20,473 nt of DNA. It comes from Acidobacteriota bacterium (GTDB taxonomy: Bacteria; Acidobacteriota; Vicinamibacteria; Vicinamibacterales; Vicinamibacteraceae). The notes beneath the pieces are model-generated. The model had not been told where the DNA came from, did no database searches, and saw only the letters and a program-made list of their open reading frames with translations. Location: assembly GCA_013695405.1 (NCBI GenBank), contig JACDAO010000238.1:1-20473 (forward strand). The letters run 5' to 3'. Each line of letters starts with the position of its first letter. The stretch's first letter is position 1. Below are positions 1 to 6,297 of this stretch, in pieces. The translations under genes were made by a program, and so were the position numbers.

Positions 1-994
1 CGGTCATCTTCACCGCCGCGTGTCCGTCGTCCATCGTGCCGACGTAGCGGGCGATGAGGTCGAGCAGTTGCTGCTTGTGCGCGGGGCTCAGGGAAGCCGC
101 GGGCAGCCCGACGTAGGGCACAACCGCGTTGTCCTTCCACGCCTCGCCGACGTTGTCGTTGGCGGTCTTGGTCGAACGGATCACCGCGCGGGCGCGTTGC
201 GCGTCACCGAGCGCGTTGATCAGGGCCAGCCCCTGGCCCTGTTCGTCCTGCAGGATGGCGGTGCCCTGGTACTTGCCCGAGGTTGCGATCACCGGCTCGG
301 AGCCGAAGAAGGTCGGCGACATCACGACCTGGTCGCCGAGCACGAAGTAGTTGATGATCAGGTGATGCCCGTCCACCTGCCAGCCCCAGGGTTCGGTCGC
401 TGACGGCGTGCCCATCACGGTGACCCAGTAGAGCCCCTCGCCATACTGCTCGAAGTCATTGCCGTTCAACTCGCCGAGGGTGTGATTGAGCCGCATGATG
501 TCGCGGCTCAGGGTCAGGCCGCGCGCACTGATCGAGGCGCGCATCAGCGCAAGGGCGGCTTCGCGCTGCGGCGCCGACATCTCGGCGAACGCGATGCCCT
601 TGCGGACGTAGAAATGCTGGTTCATCCAGCTGCGCCACTCGGGGTCGTCGATCGGAAACGAGGTGCGGCGACGCTGCTGCTCCTGCAGTGAGGCCAGAAA
701 CGCAGCCGCGGCGAGCTGGACCGGCGCCGTCGACACACCGGTGGAACGGATGCCGAAGAGACGCGGCTGGACGGTGCCGTCGGTGGTGACGCCCTTGAAA
801 GGCTCGGCCAGGCCACGCGTGTCCGCGTCGGTCGACATCTTCGCGAAGCGTGCCTGACGATCGGCTGGCGTCGGCGGCGGGCCCTGCGCCGCGCGACTGC
901 CCGGAGCCACCGTGTTGAGCACGATGCCTGCACCGACGACGGCCAACACCGTCAGCACTGACGGCAGGAACGGACGACTGCGCCATCCTCGCAT
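1..994 (-). CDS. DUF3500 domain-containing secreted protein (3' end cut by window edge)
   Basis: The minus-strand frame is open from the ATG at 994 to the left edge, giving 331 codons with no stop, so the C-terminus is missing. The N-terminus looks like a signal peptide: a basic start (MRGWRSR), a hydrophobic stretch at about residues 8-30, and a small-residue region ending near AAQ at 35-37, so export is likely. The middle contains the segment EPWGWQVDGHH followed by LIINYF and VMSPTFFGSEP, which I recognise as the core of the DUF3500 family. The biochemical role of that family is not established. The start at 994 is preferred because GAGG lies 6 nt upstream; an in-frame ATG at 1009 would add five residues but has no ribosome binding site. 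It is divergent from the esterase gene at 1206, with tandem repeats between them. No operon partner is visible. Confidence 0.88.
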   Translation of the reverse strand, partial: MRGWRSRPFLPSVLTVLAVVGAGIVLNTVAPGSRAAQGPPPTPADRQARFAKMSTDADTRGLAEPFKGVTTDGTVQPRLFGIRSTGVSTAPVQLAAAAFLASLQEQQRRRTSFPIDDPEWRSWMNQHFYVRKGIAFAEMSAPQREAALALMRASISARGLTLSRDIMRLNHTLGELNGNDFEQYGEGLYWVTVMGTPSATEPWGWQVDGHHLIINYFVLGDQVVMSPTFFGSEPVIATSGKYQGTAILQDEQGQGLALINALGDAQRARAVIRSTKTANDNVGEAWKDNAVVPYVGLPAASLSPAHKQQLLDLIARYVGTMDDGHAAVKMT

Positions 995-1021
995 GGGCCA
1001 CCTCGGCATTGGGGCATAGTA

Positions 1022-1060
1022 ATGCTTAATGTCTGATGTCTGATGCCTGAGCCTGATGAG
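1022..1060 (+). repeat. TGATG-rich degenerate repeat, copy 1
   Basis: The segment contains TAATGCTTAATGTC, TGATGTC, TGATGCC and CCTGATGAG in succession, similar to the minus strand of 8112-8160. It lies in the divergent region just upstream of the DUF3500 gene and before the 28-bp tandem array. Confidence 0.35.
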
Positions 1061-1071
1061 ACTCCTCCAGG

Positions 1072-1155
1072 CGTAGCCGGCCGGACTTGGCCCATCCAAC
1101 GTAGCGGCCGAACTTGGCTCCATCCAACGTAGCGGCCGGACTTGGCTCCATCAAA
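1072..1155 (+). repeat. Tandem repeat, three 28-bp units
   Basis: Three head-to-tail units occupy 1072-1099, 1100-1127 and 1128-1155. Each begins CGTAG, contains a GGCCGGACTTGG-like core and ends in CATCCAA or CATCAAA. The units differ by only a few substitutions. A fourth truncated unit starts at 1156 and runs into the palindrome described separately. There are no spacers between units. The array lies in the divergent intergenic region between the DUF3500 and esterase genes. Confidence 0.85.
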
Positions 1156-1179
1156 CGTAGGGGCCGGACTTGTCCGGCC
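1156..1179 (+). repeat. Dispersed palindromic repeat, copy 1
   Basis: CGTAGG (1156-1161) is followed by a perfect inverted repeat with 8-bp arms, GGCCGGAC and GTCCGGCC, around a TT spacer (1162-1179). A second copy with the same layout lies on the minus strand at 9710-9732. The left half also matches the 28-bp tandem units immediately upstream, so the tandem array and the palindrome seem to share an origin. It could be a REP-like element; its function is unknown. Confidence 0.7.
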
Positions 1180-1205
1180 GGAGCGAGAACACGCAAGCGA
1201 CAAGC

Positions 1206-2000
1206 ATGCATTGCGCACATCTGACGCTGTTGACGCTCCTCGGGCTCGCGACGACCGGCCAGGCTCAGGCGCCCGCGCTGCCCGCCAAGGACGCGTTCCA
1301 TCTCTTCCTGCTGGTCGGCCAGTCGAACATGGCTGGGCGCGGCAAGGTCGACGCTGCGGACACCGCGGCCCGGCCCAGCATTCTGATGCTCGACCAGGCA
1401 CGCAGCTGGGTGCCCGCCGTCGACCCCATGCATTTCGACAAGCCCGTTGCCGGCGTGGGTCTGGGTCGCAGTTTTGCGGCACGCGTGCTCGACGTCGAGC
1501 CCGCCGTCACCGTCGGACTGATTCCTGCCGCCGTGGGTGGATCCCCGATTGACGCGTGGCAGCCTGGCGTTTTCTACGAGCCCACGAAAAGTCACCCTTG
1601 GGACGATGCGATCGCGCGGGCACAGGTCGCGATGCAGGCGGGCACGCTGAAGGCCATCCTGTGGCACCAGGGTGAGTCGGACTCCACGGCTGAACTCGCG
1701 CCGGCCTACGAAGCGAAGCTGCACGATTTGATCGCGCGTTTCAGGACGACGCTCGCGACCCCCGACGTGCCGTTCATCGTCGGGCAGCTCGGTCGCTTTC
1801 CGGACGCGTCCTGGGACGACGCGCGGCGAATGGTCGACGCGGCTCATCGGGCGCTGCCAGGCAAGGTGCCGCGCACGGCGTTCGTAACCAGCGAGGGCCT
1901 GGTGCATGGCGGCGACAAGGTGCACTTCGACACGCCGTCGTTGCGCGAGTTGGGCCGGCGCTATGCCGACGCGTACGCGTCGCTCACAGTTGCTCGCTGA
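1206..2000 (+). CDS. Secreted SGNH-type esterase, sialate O-acetylesterase/CE6-like
   Basis: A 264-aa protein from the ATG at 1206. The N-terminus MHCAHLTLLTLLGLATTGQA is a signal peptide with likely cleavage after AQA near residue 22, so the enzyme should be exported. The mature protein carries GQSNMAG with the presumed nucleophilic Ser, then a GLIPAAVGGSPIDAW block, LWHQGESD, and near the C-terminus DKVHFDTPS, whose Asp and His would complete the catalytic machinery. These blocks are typical of the sialate O-acetylesterase / acetylxylan esterase CE6 domain (SASA). The likely reaction is removal of acetyl groups from a carbohydrate; the substrate cannot be told. A TTG at 1170 would extend the frame by 12 codons, but it lies inside the palindromic repeat and would bury the signal peptide. 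The gene stands alone, with no polysaccharide utilisation genes nearby. Confidence 0.87.
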   Translation: MHCAHLTLLTLLGLATTGQAQAPALPAKDAFHLFLLVGQSNMAGRGKVDAADTAARPSILMLDQARSWVPAVDPMHFDKPVAGVGLGRSFAARVLDVEPAVTVGLIPAAVGGSPIDAWQPGVFYEPTKSHPWDDAIARAQVAMQAGTLKAILWHQGESDSTAELAPAYEAKLHDLIARFRTTLATPDVPFIVGQLGRFPDASWDDARRMVDAAHRALPGKVPRTAFVTSEGLVHGGDKVHFDTPSLRELGRRYADAYASLTVAR

Positions 2001-2120
2001 CGCGCGGCGCGGCGATCGGTGCGAGATGCGTGCCTGAATCGCGTAGCGCGTCGTTTCCCAGCTGGCCAGCTTGGCACGACGCAGCCGTGACGCGGCCTCA
2101 CGGAAGCGAAGGTGGTCGGC

Positions 2121-2296
2121 CGCGAGGAAGATGACGTCGCGATCCAGCGGTACCTTGTTCCGCTTCAACCGCATCGTCATCAGGCCGGCCGCGACGCTGG
2201 GCTTGTCGTCCTGGGAGCCGCCGGCGTAGATGTAGCCGCCCTCGCGCGTCGCCGAGAACGGCGGGTGCTTCCACTTCGCCGCATCCACCGTGACGA
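2121..2296 (-). pseudogene. Internal fragment of an M20 peptidase gene
   Basis: The minus strand encodes about 58 codons (from VVTVDAAKW through DDKPSVAAGLMTM to DRDVIFLA) that align in one frame with residues 106-164 of the intact M20 peptidase encoded at 4362-5774. The piece is 176 bp against 179 bp in the intact gene, the difference being one lost codon. By eye the two are about 80-85% identical at nucleotide level. The metal-binding GHTD, the glutamate motif EASEEG and both termini are absent. The usual GRGTLDDK has become AGGSQDDK. Similarity stops abruptly on both sides, so this is a non-functional remnant of a paralogue. The rest of 2001-2333 shows nothing recognisable. Confidence 0.85.
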
Positions 2297-2333
2297 CTGG
2301 CCAGCCGACACGCCTGACAACGCCACGACGTCG

Positions 2334-2927
2334 CTACCTCGCGTCGCGCTTGCCCTGCGCCCGCTGCGTCCGCGCGCCGACGTGGCCCTGCGCTCGCGTG
2401 ACATGGCTGGCGGCCAGCTTCTGCTGCACGCGAGCGCCTTTGGCCCCGCGGCTCCGCTCCGCCGCCGAGACGGATTCGGCTTCCCTCCCTCCGGGCCCCG
2501 CAGCATCGTCGACCGCAGCCGCCGGCGCGCCAGCCTTGCGAGCCACGCGCTTCCGTACCTTTGACACGACAGCCCTGGCCTGGGTCCGGGTCATGGGCTT
2601 GGCCGCCGCGCGGGCGGCCTTCTTTTCGACCTTGTCGAGCTGGGTGGTCAGGCGCGCCAGCACGAGCGAGAACACGGCGGCTTTCGTGGCCATGGTCTCG
2701 GCGTCCGTACGCGGGCGGGTGCCCTTCGGCTGAGCCTTGCCTCGCCCAACCCGACCGCGGGCTCGAGCGAGCCCTTCGTACTTGTCCTTCAGCTGTCGGG
2801 CCCGGCCCACCTTGGCGCGCAACCGGGCCGCCGTCAGATCCTTGATGGCCGCGGCCGAGGCGCTCGCGACAAGCGTTCGTTCGCCGGCATTCAGCAATCG
2901 CTGTACCGAGGGCGACGAGAGTCTCAT
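2334..2927 (-). CDS. Lys/Arg/Ala-rich basic protein of unrecognised family (SHVTRAQ tail)
   Basis: A 197-aa protein from the ATG at 2927, chosen because an excellent AAGGAGCT site precedes it by 4 nt. It is very basic, rich in Ala, Lys and Arg, and lacks a signal peptide or membrane segment. It probably forms long helices, for example at residues 30-65 and 80-135. Residues 117-136 (ARAVV..V..RVAR..G.PA) and 174-192 (SHVTRAQ ending QRAQG) closely match the 72-aa protein encoded at 15958-16176; the region between them is a low-complexity linker. I do not recognise the family. The composition would fit nucleic-acid binding, like histone H1-type bacterial proteins, but that is inference. The gene is flanked on both sides by pseudogene remnants yet has an intact frame and strong ribosome binding site, so it may be expressed. 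Confidence 0.75.
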   Translation of the reverse strand: MRLSSPSVQRLLNAGERTLVASASAAAIKDLTAARLRAKVGRARQLKDKYEGLARARGRVGRGKAQPKGTRPRTDAETMATKAAVFSLVLARLTTQLDKVEKKAARAAAKPMTRTQARAVVSKVRKRVARKAGAPAAAVDDAAGPGGREAESVSAAERSRGAKGARVQQKLAASHVTRAQGHVGARTQRAQGKRDAR

Positions 2928-2968
2928 GCGAGCTCCTTGAGTGATTGGTAAGTCATGACCTCCATTGT

Positions 2969-2984
2969 GTGCCATGCGTGGCAC
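2969..2984. repeat. Short inverted repeat upstream of the basic-protein gene
   Basis: A perfect 6-bp inverted repeat, GTGCCA and TGGCAC, with a 4-nt loop, lies 41 bp upstream of the start of the 197-aa basic protein gene. It could be an operator or a hairpin in the 5' leader. The rest of 2928-3141 holds no recognisable gene. Confidence 0.3.
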
Positions 2985-3141
2985 GAGATGCACGCCGGAA
3001 CGGTGTCCGGCTCATCACTGCCAGGCGTTGAGTCCCGTGTCGCTGCCGGTGTGGCTGCGCGCGTCGTGCTGACTTCGTGTGCCGTGCTGTGGCTCCATCG
3101 GCGTGGTGTGTCCGTCGGCAATCGCCGCCCGGCGGCAATCG

Positions 3142-3240
3142 TCATCGACGGCCGCGGTACCCGGGGCCACGCAGCGCACAGCCCGGACGCGCGGACGTGA
3201 TCGCCCCGTTGGTCACCACCGGCGTGCCGTTCACGAGAGC
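3142..3240 (-). pseudogene. C-terminal fragment of an amidohydrolase (D-aminoacylase-like) gene
   Basis: Thirty-two codons plus a TGA stop (3142-3144) on the minus strand read ALVNGTPVVTNGAIT, then SARPG and LRGPGYRGRR. They match the extreme C-terminus of the intact amidohydrolase encoded at 6298-8043 (VLVNGKSVVANGAIT, ERPG, LRGAGYRDSR). Nothing upstream resembles the remainder of that protein, so this is a decayed or recombined remnant. It lies in the same order and strand relative to the M20 fragment as the intact genes do. Confidence 0.8.
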
Positions 3241-3243
3241 CTC

Positions 3244-3348
3244 GGGTCCAATCCGGTGCAGATCGTCGTCGAGCGGGCGAGGTACAACAACGCGGGCGGC
3301 GTCACGTGGGCGGCCGGGTCCAACAACCTCGGCACGCGGCTGCGGTAG
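3244..3348 (+). pseudogene. C-terminal fragment of an unidentified, probably extracellular protein
   Basis: On the plus strand the frame reads GSNPVQIVVERARYNNAGG, then VTWAAGSNNLGTRLR and a TAG stop at 3346-3348. The pattern VVERAxYxNxGGVxWAxGTNxxxTRL resembles tails I associate with large secreted repeat or Ig-like proteins of Acidobacteria; this recognition comes from memory and has not been searched. No coherent coding sequence precedes it, since the upstream bases belong to the amidohydrolase remnant on the other strand. It is therefore read as a gene end fused to debris. The remaining stretch 3349-3479 holds only the leader of the next gene. Confidence 0.5.
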
Positions 3349-3479
3349 CCGCTAGATGGCGTTTGCAATCGACGGCGGGTGGGTGACATCCTGTGCCGCC
3401 GCCGCTGAAGCCGTGACTTGGGGCGGCCGACCTTCACCTACTTTCAATCAGTCCCCTGATCTCCACCGGGAGCAAGCAC

Positions 3480-4352
3480 ATGGCCACGGCCCTCATCACC
3501 GGCACCAGTACTGGAATTGGCCTGGCAACCGCGCTCGCGTTCGGTCGCGCCGGCCATCAGGTCGCCGCGACCATGCGCAACCCGAGTGCTGCACCCGCAC
3601 TCGCCGAGGCCGCTGCCCGCGAGAAGCTCCCGATCGTCGTGATCCCGATGGACGTCGATGCGGATGCATCTGTCCTCGACGGGATGGCCCGGATTACCCG
3701 TGACCTTGGTCCGATCGATGTCCTCGTCAACAACGCCGGCATCGAGCGTATGGGATCGGTCGAAGCGTTGCCGCTCGCCGAGTTTCGCGCCGTCATGGAG
3801 ACCAACTACTTCGGCGTGATCCGGTGTACACAGGCTGTGCTTCCGGGAATGCGAGAGCGCCGGCGAGGCTGCATCATCAACGTCTCCTCGGTGGCCGGCC
3901 ATGTGGCTGTGGCCCCTATGGCCGCGTACACGGCATCCAAGTTCGCGCTGGAGTCCCTCAGCGAATGCCTCGCCCAGGAGACGAAGGCGTTCAACGTCCG
4001 GGTGGCGATTGTCGAACCCGGCATCATCGACACGCAGATGGCACGGCACATCGGGGTGGTGTTGGCGCCTTCTCCCTATCCCCAGCAGCGCCGAGTGGCC
4101 GCCTTGTTCGCAACCGCACTCAAGGCGCCGGTGCCGCCATCGCTGGTCGCGGACAAGATCCTCGAAGTCGCCACAGCAGACACCGACCAGCTCCGGCATC
4201 CGGTCGGTCCAGACGCCGAGCCATTCCTGGGGTGGCGCCGATCGATGAGCGACGAGGCCTGGGTGGCGCTGGGCGCTCTCGATGATGACGCCTGGTACGC
4301 CCGTATCCAAGCCGACTTCGGGATGGACGTGCGCCCTCAGGCACAGGAGTAG
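3480..4352 (+). CDS. SDR family NAD(P)-dependent oxidoreductase
   Basis: A 290-aa classical short-chain dehydrogenase/reductase. The nucleotide-binding motif TGTSTGIG is at residues 7-14, NNAG at 84-87, the catalytic Ser in NVSS at about 136, and YTASK gives Tyr150 and Lys154. EPGIIDTQM follows as the usual PG motif, and the C-terminal 80 residues form the substrate lid. No signal peptide or membrane segment is seen, so it should be cytoplasmic. The substrate cannot be inferred; similar long SDRs act on retinol, steroid or other hydroxyl/keto compounds. The ATG at 3480 is preceded by GGGAG at about 8 nt. The gene converges on the M20 peptidase gene with only 9 bp between the stop codons. Confidence 0.92.
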   Translation: MATALITGTSTGIGLATALAFGRAGHQVAATMRNPSAAPALAEAAAREKLPIVVIPMDVDADASVLDGMARITRDLGPIDVLVNNAGIERMGSVEALPLAEFRAVMETNYFGVIRCTQAVLPGMRERRRGCIINVSSVAGHVAVAPMAAYTASKFALESLSECLAQETKAFNVRVAIVEPGIIDTQMARHIGVVLAPSPYPQQRRVAALFATALKAPVPPSLVADKILEVATADTDQLRHPVGPDAEPFLGWRRSMSDEAWVALGALDDDAWYARIQADFGMDVRPQAQE

Positions 4353-4361
4353 GATCGTCAG

Positions 4362-5774
4362 TTAACGCGACGCGGCAAGGTCGCGAACGATCTCGAAGTG
4401 TACGCGGACGAACTTCTCGAACGCGTCCTCGAGGATGCGTTCCTGATCGCTGTGCGCGCCGAAGCCCTTCGCGGCATCTTCGCGGTCGATCATCGGGCCG
4501 ATGCCGTAGCACTGCACGCCACGCGCCCGCACCTGCGCCATGTCGGTCGCGCCGGCCAGCATGGTCGGCAACGTCGCGACGCCGTAGACGCGACGGTTGG
4601 CCGCCTCGATCACCTTGAACGCCTCGGTATCGAGCCGCGATGGCGGCGCCGCCGGACGGCCGTTGCCAGTCGCGCCTGGCAGGATCTCGATCGCCGCGTC
4701 GTCGATCAACGCCTGCAAGCGATCGAGGAAGGCAGGCATGTCCTCGTCGGGCAGGGCGCGGATGTCGAGGGTGGCCTCGGCCTCCGATGGGATCACGTTG
4801 CGCAGGTACCCGGCCTTGGTGATGTTGGGCGAGATTGAGGTGCGCAGCAGCGAGTGGAACAGCGGTGCGTGCGCCGCGAAGTAGTCCTGGACCGCCTCGA
4901 CGTCGCGGCCCTCCACGATGGCGCGATAACGCGCCGCCTCGTCTGGCGGCGAGATGCGGGCCAGGCCTTCGAAGTAGGCGCGCGTGGTGTCGTTCAGGCG
5001 CATCGGTGTCCGCCACGCCGCGATTTTCACGATCGCCTGTGACAGGTGGACGATCGGGTTGCTCTGGAGCGGGACGGAGCCGTGCCCGGCGATGCCGCGC
5101 GCGACCAGCCTGATGGTGTGGGGAATTTTCTCGGTCGCCGTGACTCCGGCGAAGCGGACCTGACCGCCCTCGCGGACGACGCCGCCGCCTTCGGCAATGC
5201 AGTACTCGGCATCGATCTCCGCCCAGTGCTCGGCGACCATGTAGTTGATGCCGAAGGGCCCGTTGCCCTCTTCGCTGGCCTCGGCCAGGAAGATCACGTC
5301 GCGGTCGAGTGGCACGTTCATCCGCTTGAGTCGCAGCATGGTCATCAAGCCGGCCGCGACGCTGGGCTTGTCGTCGAGCGTGCCGCGGCCGTAGACGTGG
5401 CCGCCGTCGCGGGTCGCCGAGAACGGCGGGTGCGTCCACTTCGCGGCGTCCACCGTGACCACGTCGGTGTGTCCCATGAACAGCAGCGGTTTCCTGCTGC
5501 CGTTGCCGCGCAGGCGGGCGACGAGGTTCGGGCGCTTCGGGTCGCGCGCGAGAATCTTCACGTCGATGCCGGCCTGCTCCAGGACGCCCTTCAGGTAGTC
5601 GACGACGAGGACCTCGTTGCCGGGCGGGTTCTGCGTGTCGAGGCGCAGGATGGCGAGGAAGTGCTGCAGCGCCTCGGCCTCGAGAGCGGCGGGCTGAGCT
5701 GACGCCGGCTGCGTCGCCGCCGAGGCGGTCAGGGTCAACACGAATGCTCCCACGAGGACGGCGTGTCTGATCAC
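4362..5774 (-). CDS. M20/M25/M40 family metallopeptidase, exported
   Basis: A 470-aa zinc-dependent hydrolase. The N-terminus has a signal peptide (hydrophobic residues 5-19, cleavage near SAQ at 25-27), so it should act in the periplasm or outside. Metal and catalytic motifs are complete: GHTDVV (His102, Asp104), GRGTLDDK (bridging Asp134), EASEEG (Glu168 base, Glu169 ligand), AEGGG (Glu195) and a late His in FGAHSD. The insert after GHGSVP is the dimerisation domain. Family members cleave dipeptides, carboxypeptidase substrates or N-acyl amino acids; the exact substrate is unknown. The start is GTG at 5774, with GAGGAG 5 nt upstream. An inverted repeat lies in the leader. A fragment of a close paralogue lies at 2121-2296. 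Confidence 0.93.
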   Translation of the reverse strand: MIRHAVLVGAFVLTLTASAATQPASAQPAALEAEALQHFLAILRLDTQNPPGNEVLVVDYLKGVLEQAGIDVKILARDPKRPNLVARLRGNGSRKPLLFMGHTDVVTVDAAKWTHPPFSATRDGGHVYGRGTLDDKPSVAAGLMTMLRLKRMNVPLDRDVIFLAEASEEGNGPFGINYMVAEHWAEIDAEYCIAEGGGVVREGGQVRFAGVTATEKIPHTIRLVARGIAGHGSVPLQSNPIVHLSQAIVKIAAWRTPMRLNDTTRAYFEGLARISPPDEAARYRAIVEGRDVEAVQDYFAAHAPLFHSLLRTSISPNITKAGYLRNVIPSEAEATLDIRALPDEDMPAFLDRLQALIDDAAIEILPGATGNGRPAAPPSRLDTEAFKVIEAANRRVYGVATLPTMLAGATDMAQVRARGVQCYGIGPMIDREDAAKGFGAHSDQERILEDAFEKFVRVHFEIVRDLAASR

Positions 5775-5801
5775 GGTGTCTCCTCGAGGCGGGCGGTGAC
5801 C

Positions 5802-5836
5802 GCGGGCGCTCCGAGGATGGTACCGTGAGCGCCCGC
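5802..5836. repeat. Inverted repeat in the leader of the M20 peptidase gene
   Basis: Ten-base perfect arms, GCGGGCGCTC at 5802-5811 and GAGCGCCCGC at 5827-5836, flank a 15-nt loop containing the palindrome GGTACC. The element is 27 bp upstream of the GTG start and downstream of the 87-aa gene on the same strand. It could be an operator, or a terminator for the upstream gene, though no T-tract follows. Confidence 0.45.
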
Positions 5837-5949
5837 CCCCCGCACCGGAGTGGTCGTTCAGGTCACCGTTGGACGAACTCGGGCACGGGGCGGCCGCTCG
5901 GTACGTGAGTAGGAATCAGCTGCCGCAGCCGCCTCGGCACCATGGTTCC

Positions 5950-6213
5950 TCAGCCCTGCTCGACGAGCATCGTGATGGGCTCCACGACCCCGTGAGCCTG
6001 CTTCGCGGCCGCAATCTCGGGCGAGCCGAGCGCGGCCTGCATGGCCGCCAGGTCGTGAACGTCGACACTGACGGCGACCGTGTCGCCGCCGTCGGCACTG
6101 AGATAGTCGACCACGTTCGTTCCCCACGAAGCGAACGCCGTGACCCGCTCCGAATGCTTGCTGGCCCACAGGGCGGGATCGAGGACAGCGTGCGTGAAGA
6201 CGACTCTCGGCAT
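5950..6213 (-). CDS. Conserved-looking small protein of unknown function (87 aa)
   Basis: An 87-aa protein starting MPRVVFTHAV and containing WASKHSERVTAF, DGGDTVAVSVDVHDLAAMQ and ending HGVVEPITMLVEQG. The ATG at 6213 has a strong GAAGGAG site 6 nt upstream, which supports real translation. There is no signal peptide. The alternation of short hydrophobic strands with a helix (DLAAMQAALGS) resembles small alpha/beta-barrel proteins of the ABM or DUF1330 kind, but I cannot assign a family. It lies between two exported hydrolase genes on the same strand: 84 bp after the amidohydrolase stop and 175 bp before the M20 start, so it could be co-transcribed with either. Confidence 0.75.
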   Translation of the reverse strand: MPRVVFTHAVLDPALWASKHSERVTAFASWGTNVVDYLSADGGDTVAVSVDVHDLAAMQAALGSPEIAAAKQAHGVVEPITMLVEQG

Positions 6214-6297
6214 GACGGCTCCTTCGAGGCTGGTGGTGAACCTGATGGCCGGCAGGTGCGCCGGCCGAACGGATGGGCTGGATTCTACAGGTAATCG

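Noticed and set aside
1072..1179. CRISPR array
   Set aside because: The 28-bp units are directly contiguous with no unique spacers, and no cas gene is present.
1170..1205. TTG at 1170 as the start of the esterase gene
   Set aside because: It lies inside the palindromic repeat, and the extra 12 residues would precede and spoil the signal peptide that begins at 1206.
1026..2288. A 420-codon open frame on the minus strand
   Set aside because: Its first ~56 codons are the M20 remnant; the rest is antisense to the esterase gene, which has a signal peptide and catalytic motifs, and shows no protein-like motifs.
2924..3145. Small cytochrome-like peptide with a CISCH heme-binding motif on the minus strand
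   Set aside because: It is a single CxxCH in a short, compositionally odd frame without signal peptide or ribosome binding site, and it overlaps the strong translation signals of the 197-aa gene; most likely chance.
4120..5439. A 439-codon minus-strand frame
   Set aside because: It overlaps the M20 peptidase gene in another frame and is an Arg-rich shadow without motifs.
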